From UBA12158 sp035562735 (GTDB lineage Bacteria > Patescibacteriota > Microgenomatia > UBA12405), in the NCBI GenBank assembly GCA_035562735.1, contig DATMWB010000048.1, forward strand, positions 1 through 46,138: DNA of 46,138 nucleotides. Reading direction: 5' to 3'. The position numbers and the translations under genes are program-made. This document shows, one piece after another, positions 1 to 7,376 of the stretch (position 1 is the stretch's first letter; the number at the start of each line of letters is the position of its first letter). Below the pieces are notes generated by a model. That model made no database searches and was not told the DNA's origin. It worked only from the letters and a program-made list of their open reading frames with translations.

Positions 1-162
1 GTAAACACCCAACCTGTTATACTCAAAGCTCAGACAATATTCGAGGGATACAAAAAACAAATTGTAACTTTTATAGATAAGCAAATTATCGACATAAAAA
101 AACAAGCTGTTACCAAGCTTTATGATGAAATTATAAAAAATATAGAAACATCTAAAAAATGA
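1..162 (+). CDS. C-terminal fragment of an unknown protein
   Basis: The frame is open from the first base to a TGA at 160-162, giving the last 53 residues of a protein that begins outside the window. The visible part is Lys- and Ile-rich and looks helical, with a segment reading FIDKQIIDIKKQAVTKLYDE. It shows no catalytic motif I recognise. Its stop overlaps the prfB start (ATGA, 159-162), so the two are probably co-transcribed and translationally coupled. I cannot assign a function; the missing N-terminal part would be needed. Confidence 0.6.
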   Translation, partial: VNTQPVILKAQTIFEGYKKQIVTFIDKQIIDIKKQAVTKLYDEIIKNIETSKK

Positions 163-1229
163 ATTTAACCGAATTACGCGAAAAACTTGAAGCAGTAAAA
201 AATAAATTAAACTTTACCACTCTATTACTTCGTGAACAAGAATTAAAAACAAACTCTCTTGACTCATCCTTATGGAATGATCCCCAAAAGGCTTCTCAAA
301 TTATGCAAGAACTGTCAGATGTCCAGAAGACCATAGAAAGTATTACCAGTGTTGATCAAGAAATAACTGACCTACAAGAATTTTCTTCAATTTTAGATTT
401 AGAACCTGACGAGACTCTTTCGTTTGAACTTAACAATCGAATTAAGAATGTCGAAAAACAAGTAGATTCACTAGAATTAAAAACATATCTTTCGGGCAAA
501 TATGACAAAAATAACGCTATTTTTTCTATTCATTCAGGTCAAGGTGGAACCGAGGCCATGGATTGGGCTTCAATTCTTCAGAGAATGTATATGCGCTACT
601 TCGAAAGACAGGGATGGCATTATGAATTATTAGACATTACTCCTGGGGATGAAGCCGGTATAAAGTCTGTTTCTTTTAAAATTGTTGCGCCTTATGCATA
701 CGGATATTTACGTGGTGAGGATGGTGTACATCGTCTTGTTCGTCTTTCACCTTTTAATGCCGACCAACTTCGGCAAACTTCCTTTGCTAAAGTAGAGGTT
801 TCTCCAATTATCCAAGATGCCACTGAAGTAAATATCAAACCAGAAGACATAGAATTTGCAGCCTACCGAGCTGGTGGACATGGAGGACAAAACGTGAACA
901 AGGTGTCAACCGCGGTCAGAATTGTTCACAAAGCCACAGGAATTGCTGTTTCTTGCCAAAGCCAACGTTCTCAAGAACAAAATCGTCTCCAGGCCATGGA
1001 GATGTTAGTTTCAAAACTTTGGGCAATAAATCAAGCCGAATTATCCAAAGAAAAGAAAGACATAAAGGGAGACAATGTCATTGCCGGTTGGGGACATCAA
1101 ATAAGATCTTATGTTTTACATCCTTATAAAATGGTAAAAGACATACGGACCAAATATGAAACCTCAGATACAACCAGTGTTTTGGATGGTGATATAAATG
1201 CTTTTATTGAAGCCGAACTGAAACAATGA
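159..1229 (+). CDS. prfB: Peptide chain release factor 2
   Basis: This is the class-I release factor that recognises UGA/UAA stops in the ribosomal A site and triggers peptidyl-tRNA hydrolysis. The 356-residue product has the RF2 anticodon-like tripeptide SPF at about 197-199 (VRLSPFNADQLRQ). The catalytic GGQ lies at 242-244 within AGGHGGQNVNKV. Length is close to E. coli RF2 (365 aa). The frame is continuous from ATG 159, so the programmed +1 frameshift at an early in-frame UGA that autoregulates many prfB genes is absent. It overlaps both neighbours by 4 bases. An intact RF2 also argues that UGA is a stop here, which excludes the UGA-Gly code of Gracilibacteria and Absconditabacteria. Confidence 0.97.
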   Translation: MNLTELREKLEAVKNKLNFTTLLLREQELKTNSLDSSLWNDPQKASQIMQELSDVQKTIESITSVDQEITDLQEFSSILDLEPDETLSFELNNRIKNVEKQVDSLELKTYLSGKYDKNNAIFSIHSGQGGTEAMDWASILQRMYMRYFERQGWHYELLDITPGDEAGIKSVSFKIVAPYAYGYLRGEDGVHRLVRLSPFNADQLRQTSFAKVEVSPIIQDATEVNIKPEDIEFAAYRAGGHGGQNVNKVSTAVRIVHKATGIAVSCQSQRSQEQNRLQAMEMLVSKLWAINQAELSKEKKDIKGDNVIAGWGHQIRSYVLHPYKMVKDIRTKYETSDTTSVLDGDINAFIEAELKQ

Positions 1230-2245
1230 AAAAAATTTTTGTCATAATATCATTTTTACTACTTATATTAATTTCGATTATCTTTTTAATTGTCTTTATC
1301 ACCTCAAAAAAAACCAATCGACCGATAAATTATTTCCCAAACCTCATCTACCAAGCATTGAAACAAAATCAAGCACCTGATTATCTAAATATGATTATTT
1401 TGGGTCTCGATAGAAGAAACGATTGGCTTGAAAAAACTGAAACCACTGATACAATTATTTTTTCACAAATAAATTTTAAACAAAATAAAATAAAGCTTTT
1501 TTCTCTTCCAAGAGACTTGTGGAATTACTTCACTGCCAGCAAAATAAATCAAATTTATCCCATGTCAAAAAACAGAGAGAATGACGTCGATTCTTTTACC
1601 TATATCTCAAAAAATTTTGCTTCAATTTCTGGTCAACCGGTAAATAGGGTACTTGTCTTATCGACTGACAATCTAAAACAATTAGCGGATATCCTCGGTG
1701 GAATAGATATATTTTTGGAAAATGGATTTATCGATGAAAAGTATCCAAATGAAGCATACATTCAAAACCCGAACTCAGATGCCCCTATGTACAAAACTAT
1801 TGAGTTCAAAACAGGTTGGGTACATCTTGATAGTAACAACATTACTGAATTCGTCCGTTCCCGTAAAAGTAGTGAGACCGCTTCAAGTGGTGGTACCGAT
1901 TTAGGTCGCATCGAAAGACAACAACAACTAATAAATGCTCTTATCGACAAACTAAAATTAAGCGTGATCAAAAATCCGCTATTAGTTTTTGATCTTTACA
2001 ACTACTGGCAAAATCTTGAACAAAATTTTACTGATCTTGAATTCGTGAGCTATTTACTAAAAAATGGTTTAAAGCTAAAAGATATTTCAATTCAAAGATA
2101 TCCTATCAGCAGTGGAGAAAATCCAAAAACCGATATTTTTTATCATCCTCAAAGATTTATAAATTCTCAGTGGGTTTTCATACCACAAGACAGAGATTAT
2201 CGACTCTTTCAAGAGTATCTCTCCAATTCACTGTCCACACTTTGA
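1226..2245 (+). CDS. LCP (LytR-CpsA-Psr) family phosphotransferase
   Basis: LCP enzymes move polyprenyl-pyrophosphate-linked glycopolymers onto peptidoglycan or other surface acceptors outside the membrane. The 339-aa protein has an N-terminal membrane anchor (residues about 4-27) followed by the LCP domain. Recognisable elements are MIILGLDRR (56-64), TTDT with Asp75, the phosphate-binding SLPRD (Arg96, Asp97), and HLDSNNITEFVRSR (200-213). A Gly-Arg-Ile-Glu-Arg-Gln-Gln helix (228-234) supplies the conserved Arg residues. The start overlaps the prfB stop by 4 bases. With a large glycan-assembly cluster downstream, it is a good candidate for final attachment of that polymer; this is inference, and the substrate cannot be read from sequence. 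Confidence 0.88.
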   Translation: MKKIFVIISFLLLILISIIFLIVFITSKKTNRPINYFPNLIYQALKQNQAPDYLNMIILGLDRRNDWLEKTETTDTIIFSQINFKQNKIKLFSLPRDLWNYFTASKINQIYPMSKNRENDVDSFTYISKNFASISGQPVNRVLVLSTDNLKQLADILGGIDIFLENGFIDEKYPNEAYIQNPNSDAPMYKTIEFKTGWVHLDSNNITEFVRSRKSSETASSGGTDLGRIERQQQLINALIDKLKLSVIKNPLLVFDLYNYWQNLEQNFTDLEFVSYLLKNGLKLKDISIQRYPISSGENPKTDIFYHPQRFINSQWVFIPQDRDYRLFQEYLSNSLSTL

Positions 2246-2253
2246 AATTTTGA

Positions 2254-2259
2254 TATACT
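2254..2259 (+). promoter_or_regulatory. Extended -10 promoter, leaderless geometry
   Basis: TATACT is preceded by TGA (extended -10, TGn). It ends 6 bases before ATG 2266, so transcription would start at or next to the A of the start codon. No convincing -35 is visible. It would give the short anchored protein and perhaps ftsEX their own promoter. Confidence 0.6.
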
Positions 2260-2265
2260 GGTTTT

Positions 2266-2754
2266 ATGGATATACCAAATCTATCTTCAAACCCAGTATC
2301 TTCCCCAACATCACCCACACCTCCAAAACTGTCATTGTCATTAACAGTTATCAGTATTTGCTTAATTTTTTCCATTGCAATCGGTTTTTGGGCATCAAGA
2401 CTTTTACCCATTTCAAAGGACAACGGAAAGATTTCACTTACTAGCCAAGAACAAGCCATAAGTACCGATGATATAAAAAATAAGGACGAAATTCAGGTAG
2501 GTAAGATATATGGTGACACAGCTACAATATTTAAAGACTCTGCCAGTGGCACAATCGAGAAGGGTTCTATCAATGGTGTAGGGACTCATATCTTAAATCG
2601 TGAAGGTGGAGCCTCACAACGAGCCTCTTTGACTTCTTCAGTGGTTGATCTTGATTTGTTTGTTGGTAGAAAAGTCGAAGTAAAGGGTGAAACCAATGCT
2701 TCAAAACAAACTGCCTGGTTATTAGATGTCGGCAGTGTTAAAGTCCTAGAATAA
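2266..2754 (+). CDS. Membrane-anchored small extracytoplasmic protein, unknown function
   Basis: This 162-aa protein has a Pro/Ser/Thr-rich cytoplasmic start (residues 1-20), one membrane segment at about 21-43, and an exposed domain of roughly 110 residues. The domain appears beta-rich. Its C-terminal half (VGRKVEVKGETNASKQTAWLL) resembles small OB- or SH3-like barrels in character, but I cannot name a family. The start at 2266 is supported by an extended -10 element 6 bases upstream and by the hydrophobic segment that follows. It lies between an LCP enzyme and ftsE, so a cell-envelope role is plausible but unproven. Confidence 0.75.
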   Translation: MDIPNLSSNPVSSPTSPTPPKLSLSLTVISICLIFSIAIGFWASRLLPISKDNGKISLTSQEQAISTDDIKNKDEIQVGKIYGDTATIFKDSASGTIEKGSINGVGTHILNREGGASQRASLTSSVVDLDLFVGRKVEVKGETNASKQTAWLLDVGSVKVLE

Positions 2755-2757
2755 ACG

Positions 2758-3420
2758 ATGGAAATTGTCTTTGAAAAAGTAACAAAAAATTATGGACCTA
2801 TCAGTGTCTTTAAGGACTTAAATCTCAAAATTGAGCCTGGAGATTTTGTTTTTATTACCGGTCCTTCAGGTTCTGGTAAGTCCACCCTAATAAAGTTGAT
2901 TCTAAATCAAATAAAACCAAATAGTGGAGACATATTAATTGATGGAAAAGCCCTTAATCATCTAAAAAACAAAAACGAAATAGACAAAATACGCCGCAAG
3001 ATTGGAGTTATCTTTCAAGACTATCAACTAATAAATGACCTTACTATTGAGGAAAACATAGCTCTCATTTTAGATATTGTAAATTACCCAAACGCCAAGA
3101 GACTCTCCCGAATCGACGAAGTCATAAAAATGGTCAAGTTGCAACATCGTCATTTTCTTTTCCCATCTCAGTTATCCGGAGGAGAGCTCCAAAGAGCTTC
3201 ACTTGCAAGGGCTTTAAGTATTGAACCAGAAGTAATCTTAGCCGATGAGCCAACAGGAAATTTAGATCCCACAAATGCTTGGAATCTTATAAAAATTCTT
3301 CAAAATATCAACAAAAAATACAAAACAACCATAATTATGACTACTCACAATATGGATTTTATCGAATCACTCGATAAAAAAGTTATAAAATTAGGCAAAA
3401 GTGAACATGAAAATACTTAA
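2758..3420 (+). CDS. ftsE: Cell-division ABC transporter ATPase FtsE
   Basis: FtsE is the cytoplasmic ATPase that, with FtsX, transmits a division signal across the membrane to peptidoglycan hydrolases. The 220-aa product has Walker A GPSGSGKST (35-43), a Q-loop at FQDYQL (86-91) and the ABC signature LSGGE (139-143). Walker B is VILADEP with catalytic Glu164, and the H-loop is His197 in TTHNMDF. The signature continues as LQRASLARAL, close to the FtsE/LolD group. Assignment to FtsE rather than LolD rests on the FtsX-type permease immediately downstream. Overlap with ftsX is 14 bases from its preferred ATG. No Shine-Dalgarno sequence precedes ATG 2758. Confidence 0.93.
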   Translation: MEIVFEKVTKNYGPISVFKDLNLKIEPGDFVFITGPSGSGKSTLIKLILNQIKPNSGDILIDGKALNHLKNKNEIDKIRRKIGVIFQDYQLINDLTIEENIALILDIVNYPNAKRLSRIDEVIKMVKLQHRHFLFPSQLSGGELQRASLARALSIEPEVILADEPTGNLDPTNAWNLIKILQNINKKYKTTIIMTTHNMDFIESLDKKVIKLGKSEHENT

Positions 3421-4279
3421 TCTCACTCTTCATCACATTCGCCGCTCACCTTTTCAAAGCTTAGTGGCCTTTTTGACTGTTTTTATCTGTTTTCTCATTT
3501 TGAATTCCTTTATTTTCGTAAATCGAGGTCTAAGTAGTGTTTTAAGTTATTTTGAAACAAAACCCGAAATTACCATCTTTCTAAAAGATGGTCTCGATGA
3601 GGCCACTGTCCAAGCTGTTCAAAAAGAGTTAGCTGGCTATCCTGATATCAAAGAAATTCGCTATATCTCAAAGGATAAGGCCTTATCCTTATACAAGGAG
3701 ATGAACAAGGATAATCCACTTTTAACTGAAATGGTTACCGCCTCAATACTCCCAGCCTCTTTTGAAGTATCGGCATACAATCCAAAAGTGCTTGAAGTGA
3801 TTGCCCAAAGTTTTTCAGCCAAAAGTCAAATTGTTGACGAAATTATTTATCAAAAAGACATAATCCAATCACTACTTACTTGGACTCAAGTTATTCGGAC
3901 TTCAAGTATTGTCTTAATATCAATATTTGTACTTATTGCCTTTTTAGTAATCTTTACCCTTATAGGTATGAAAATTACCAACAGAAAAGATGAGATCAGA
4001 ATTTCCAGATTACTTGGTGCTTCAAAATTCTATGTCAAAAAACCATTTATACTCGAAGGTATTATTTACGGCTCAATCGGGTCATTTTTTGGTTTTATCA
4101 TAAGTTTTTTGATTATTTACAATTTACGTGATTCGGTAAATTTTTTCTTTCAGCCAATCACCTTCATCTACGCTTTAACCATATTTGAACCCTTACTATT
4201 ATTAGCTGAGATTTTTGCTGGAATCTTCATTGGTTTGTCTGCTAGTTGGCTTGGTGCTAGAAGATATATCAAATGGTAA
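3407..4279 (+). CDS. ftsX: Cell-division permease FtsX
   Basis: The 290-aa FtsX-family membrane protein partners FtsE. It has the expected layout: a short cytoplasmic start and TM1 at about 18-38, then an extracytoplasmic loop (about 40-165) containing KPEITIFLKDG and YISKDKAL, typical of FtsX ectodomains. Three C-terminal membrane segments follow at roughly 170-192, 215-240 and 257-280. ATG 3407 is preferred; an in-frame GTG two codons earlier (3401) is possible. The gene overlaps ftsE upstream and the first hydrolase downstream by 7 bases, which supports an FtsE-FtsX-hydrolase module. The ectodomain would be expected to contact the coiled coils of the two following proteins. Confidence 0.92.
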   Translation: MKILNLTLHHIRRSPFQSLVAFLTVFICFLILNSFIFVNRGLSSVLSYFETKPEITIFLKDGLDEATVQAVQKELAGYPDIKEIRYISKDKALSLYKEMNKDNPLLTEMVTASILPASFEVSAYNPKVLEVIAQSFSAKSQIVDEIIYQKDIIQSLLTWTQVIRTSSIVLISIFVLIAFLVIFTLIGMKITNRKDEIRISRLLGASKFYVKKPFILEGIIYGSIGSFFGFIISFLIIYNLRDSVNFFFQPITFIYALTIFEPLLLLAEIFAGIFIGLSASWLGARRYIKW

Positions 4280-5424
4280 AAAGAATTATCCTAATACTCT
4301 CATTTTTGTATTTGTTTTTGCCCATCAACTCCTATGCTGCCGACAATTACGAGAATATGTCTATTGAAGAGTTAGACAAGTTAAAAAACGAACTTATTAA
4401 AAACAGCTCATCCCTATCCAGTCAAATTCAACTAATTAGTATTCAAATTGCCCAAACTCAAAACAAAATTAAACAAACTACTTTTTCAATTAAAACTCTC
4501 AGGAGTGAAATAGCTAATCTAGGAGTTAAAATTGGCAATCTTGACGTATCTTTAAATAATCTTTCGGCAATATATATAAGTCAAATTTCTCAAAACTATA
4601 AACTCCAAAAAAAAATTCCCCTCTATTCATTTCTAATTTCACTAAACTTTAATGACTATTTTGAAAAATACAAATATATTTCTCGTTTTCAAAAAGAAAA
4701 CCAAGACACTCTACTAAACTTAGAAACTACCAGAACAACTCTTGATCAAGAGAAACAGGCAAAGGCAAAAAAACAAAAGGAACTAGAATCTCTTGAAAAA
4801 GTACTGGCGGCTCAACAAAAGGATTTAACAAACCAAAACAATATTAAAAATGAATTATTAAAAACAACCCAAAAACAGCTTGGGGATGTTCTCGCTCAGT
4901 TAAGTGCTCTTAGGAGGTTCTCTTCTGCATTTGGATCAACCTGTCTCTCATCAACGCCTGGTGGAGGTAGTGATGGTAATTTTTATAGTCAGCGTGATCC
5001 TCGTTGGTGCAAGCAAACGATTGGTTACTCCTCAGATACAATAGGTGCTGTTGGTTGTTATATTAGTAGTATCTCCATGGTTTTCAAAAAATTGGGATCA
5101 GACATAAGTCCTTCCGCCTATGCGGCTATTCCAAGTAACTTCCAATATAATTCCGCTTATGCCTCGATTCCTCATCCGCCCTCTGGGTATACTTATAAGC
5201 AAGTATCATACAACACCGACACTATCGATAAAGAGCTTGATGCTGGGCGTTATGTTATCGTTCAAATTTCGATGAAAACAATTTCTGGAATGCATTTTGT
5301 TGTCATCATTGGAGGTTCAAAGGGAAATTACACTATTCATGATCCTTGGTTTGGCTCAGATATAAGCTTTAGTAGTCGCTATTCCACTTCTTCAATCATG
5401 AGTCTTCGCCTTATTACCAAATAA
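4273..5424 (+). CDS. Secreted coiled-coil protein with C39-like cysteine peptidase domain
   Basis: This is probably a peptidoglycan hydrolase or hydrolase activator gated by FtsEX, analogous to PcsB/RipC/EnvC. The 383-aa protein has a signal peptide (about 1-22) and a long coiled coil (about 28-215) interrupted near 105-145 by QNYKLQKKIPLYSFLISLNF. A Gly/Ser linker (about 226-235) leads to a C39-like papain-fold domain (236-383). Candidate catalytic residues are Gln240 (oxyanion hole), Cys262 in GAVGCYISS, His341 in GMHFVVI and Asp357 in IHDPWFG. It overlaps ftsX by 7 bases. Such hydrolases more often carry CHAP, NlpC/P60 or M23 domains, so a C39-like end is notable. Cleavage specificity is unknown. 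Confidence 0.82.
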   Translation: MVKRIILILSFLYLFLPINSYAADNYENMSIEELDKLKNELIKNSSSLSSQIQLISIQIAQTQNKIKQTTFSIKTLRSEIANLGVKIGNLDVSLNNLSAIYISQISQNYKLQKKIPLYSFLISLNFNDYFEKYKYISRFQKENQDTLLNLETTRTTLDQEKQAKAKKQKELESLEKVLAAQQKDLTNQNNIKNELLKTTQKQLGDVLAQLSALRRFSSAFGSTCLSSTPGGGSDGNFYSQRDPRWCKQTIGYSSDTIGAVGCYISSISMVFKKLGSDISPSAYAAIPSNFQYNSAYASIPHPPSGYTYKQVSYNTDTIDKELDAGRYVIVQISMKTISGMHFVVIIGGSKGNYTIHDPWFGSDISFSSRYSTSSIMSLRLITK

Positions 5425-5426
5425 TA

Positions 5427-6635
5427 ATGCTACAAAAAATAATTCTAAATATCGTCCTTATCAATCTACTCTTTACAAGTAAAATAATAGCTCAAACGAC
5501 AAGCATACTTTCAACTCCATCAGCCACCCCAACTCAAAATATAGTCGAGCAAATCTTAAAAAAACAAATTGAAGAATATAACCAAAAACTATTAGATTTA
5601 TTAAAAGCCAAGGACACTTTATATAACCAAATCAAAATATTCAACCTAAAAATAGACCAAACTCAACTTATTATCAAACAAACCTCGACTTCAATAAATA
5701 TTTTAAAAAAGGATATAAGTAATCTAGAAACAGAAATAAAAAAACTAAACTCTTCAATCAATAATTTATTTGTAACTTACACAAAAAACGTTAATCAAAA
5801 CTACAAACTTCAGAAAAAAAATCCCTTTTATGTCATGTTTTCTTCAAGTAATTTTAATAGGTTTTTTGAAAATTATAAGTATTTATCGAATATTCAAAAA
5901 GAAAATCAAGACACTCTTGAAAAATTAGAATCAACACGTTCAAGCTATAATCTTCAAAAACAAGAAAAGGCCAAAAAACAAAGTGAATTAGAAGTAAAAG
6001 AAACCCAATTAATTCAGCAAAAAAATAGTCTAGCCGAACAAAAAAAATTCAAATCTGAATTATTGTTAATTACAAAAAATGATGAGGCTAGGTATCAATC
6101 TCTCCTAAATCAAGCCGTGGCCGAGTATGAAGCCATTCAAAACATCCTAATCGGCAAGGGTGATGAGATATTGGTAGGTGAAATCAAAAAAAATGATAGA
6201 ATCGCCAGTCTTATACCAGGTCCCTCATGCAATTCTAGTGGTACTCATCTTCATTTTATGGTCAAACAAAATAACAATCCCGAAAATCCCTTTAATCAAC
6301 TTAAACCAAACATTCAGTATATTGATCACACTGGTGGAGATCCCTTTAATCCCACTGGGAATTGGGACTGGCCTCTAAAGGAGACTATTGCCTTTGAACA
6401 AGGTTATGGTGTTACCCAAGCCATTAAAAATAAATCATGGGTTAGCAAGATATATAGTTTCCATACAGGTATAGACATCTATTCAAAATCTTCACTTGAC
6501 GTTTATTCTACCCACGACGGAACCCTTTATCGAGGAAAATTTAATTACCAGGGATGTGTGCTGAAATACGTGAGAGTAAAAGACAAGGTGGACAATAGTC
6601 TTAACACCCTATATTTACACGTAAACTATCTTTAA
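5427..6635 (+). CDS. Secreted coiled-coil protein with circularly permuted M23 (LytM) peptidase domain
   Basis: This 402-aa protein has a signal peptide (about 1-22) and a coiled coil (about 36-240) closely resembling its upstream neighbour; both contain QNYKLQKK, KYxS and QKENQDTL. An M23-type zinc endopeptidase follows in unusual order. The segment that normally ends an M23 domain comes first: GKGDE (243-247), then GPSCNSSGTHLHFMV with His274 and His276. The segment that normally begins it comes last: FHTGIDI with His346 and Asp350, DGTLYRG, and LYLHVNY with His398. The protein ends four residues after His398. All expected zinc and catalytic ligands are present, so it is probably active rather than degenerate. 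It likely works with FtsEX. Confidence 0.83.
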   Translation: MLQKIILNIVLINLLFTSKIIAQTTSILSTPSATPTQNIVEQILKKQIEEYNQKLLDLLKAKDTLYNQIKIFNLKIDQTQLIIKQTSTSINILKKDISNLETEIKKLNSSINNLFVTYTKNVNQNYKLQKKNPFYVMFSSSNFNRFFENYKYLSNIQKENQDTLEKLESTRSSYNLQKQEKAKKQSELEVKETQLIQQKNSLAEQKKFKSELLLITKNDEARYQSLLNQAVAEYEAIQNILIGKGDEILVGEIKKNDRIASLIPGPSCNSSGTHLHFMVKQNNNPENPFNQLKPNIQYIDHTGGDPFNPTGNWDWPLKETIAFEQGYGVTQAIKNKSWVSKIYSFHTGIDIYSKSSLDVYSTHDGTLYRGKFNYQGCVLKYVRVKDKVDNSLNTLYLHVNYL

Positions 6636-6640
6636 ACAAA

Positions 6641-6664
6641 AATCCCCCGCTTACGCGGAGGATT
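6641..6664 (-). terminator. Intrinsic terminator hairpin
   Basis: Two 10-base arms, AATCCCCCGC (6641-6650) and GCGGAGGATT (6655-6664), pair with a single mismatch around a TTAC loop. Read on the minus strand the hairpin is followed by a T-run (complement of AAAAA just before 6641), as expected for a terminator of the minus-strand gene ending at 6703. Plus-strand transcripts from the hydrolase operon also enter it 5 bases after their stop, so it may act in both directions. Confidence 0.75.
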
Positions 6665-6702
6665 TACTAATCAACTACTTATCTAATAGTCTATTTGTCT
6701 AA

Positions 6703-7293
6703 TTAATACCCTCTAGCCATCTTTCTTAAGGCTAATGCCACAAGAGACAGAGTTAAAGCTATCCCAGTTTTAACCAAGATATCGTTACTACCTGTACTAG
6801 GACTGGTTTTACCAGCAACAAAGAAGGTGGCAGTATCTCGGTCAAAAACGTAGTTATTACTGACCTGAACTATATTAGTTTGGGACATAGAGGCACTGTT
6901 TGTTGAAACTTTTGCCCTTAAAGTGAAATTTCTTGTTTCACCTACAGCTAAAGTATCGATTTTCCAGGTAACTTGACGATTAATTTTATCAACATCATTT
7001 GGAGCCAAAATAATTTGGTTAACAACTGGATAAAAATCTTTTACAACTAGGTTGTATAAAATGTCTTTACCGGTATTTTCAACCAAAATATTAAAATCCA
7101 TCAAATCTTCACTGACAAATACCTTTTGATCCTTTCCAATATTGTCATAAAAGTTAGAATCGTTTATAGGTCTAATCTTTTTATCAATTGATACTTGATA
7201 ATTTACTTCACCTTGAGAGTAAGCATCAGCAAAAACCTCGGAAGGCAAAAGTAAAGAAGTAACGAGAGCTAAAAACAAAAATATTTTTTTCAT
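6703..7293 (-). CDS. Exported, C-terminally anchored surface protein with DUF11-like repeat domain
   Basis: The 196-aa protein has a signal peptide (1 to about 22, ending FADA) and an Ig-like beta domain of DUF11/CARDB character. That domain shows the typical VENTGKD (71-77), DFYPVV and TWKIDTLAVGETRNFTLRAKV (99-119). It ends with a hydrophobic segment (about 173-190) and a basic tail KMARGY. PSTG occurs just before the tail (about 165-168), vaguely like a sortase-type sorting signal, but I see no sortase and the motif is not a clean LPXTG. It is the only minus-strand gene in the first 28 kb and is isolated by a terminator and a divergent promoter region. Role: probably a cell-surface structural or adhesion protein. 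Confidence 0.72.
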   Translation of the reverse strand: MKKIFLFLALVTSLLLPSEVFADAYSQGEVNYQVSIDKKIRPINDSNFYDNIGKDQKVFVSEDLMDFNILVENTGKDILYNLVVKDFYPVVNQIILAPNDVDKINRQVTWKIDTLAVGETRNFTLRAKVSTNSASMSQTNIVQVSNNYVFDRDTATFFVAGKTSPSTGSNDILVKTGIALTLSLVALALRKMARGY

Positions 7294-7327
7294 TTAAATT
7301 AATGATAATAACTAAATATTAGAGGAT

Positions 7328-7333
7328 AGTATA
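7328..7333 (-). promoter_or_regulatory. Possible -10 element for the minus-strand surface protein
   Basis: TATACT is read on the minus strand, about 34 bases before the ATG at 7293. It would give a leader of roughly 27 bases without a visible Shine-Dalgarno. The call is weak, because AT-rich DNA yields such hexamers by chance; another candidate, TATTAT, lies closer to the start. Confidence 0.35.
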
Positions 7334-7364
7334 TCTGATTTTTTTCATAAGTCAAGTCTTTTGC

Positions 7365-7370
7365 TATACT
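7365..7370 (+). promoter_or_regulatory. Extended -10 promoter, leaderless geometry, heading the glycan cluster
   Basis: TATACT preceded by TGC (extended -10) ends 6 bases before ATG 7377. It lies in an 83-base divergent intergenic region and is the first promoter of the long plus-strand glycosyltransferase run. No clear -35 is visible. Confidence 0.65.
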
Positions 7371-7376
7371 GTCAAT

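Noticed and set aside
5427..6635. Possible frameshifted or truncated M23 peptidase
   Set aside because: All ligands are present once each in rotated order and the reading frame is continuous, so permutation explains it better than decay.
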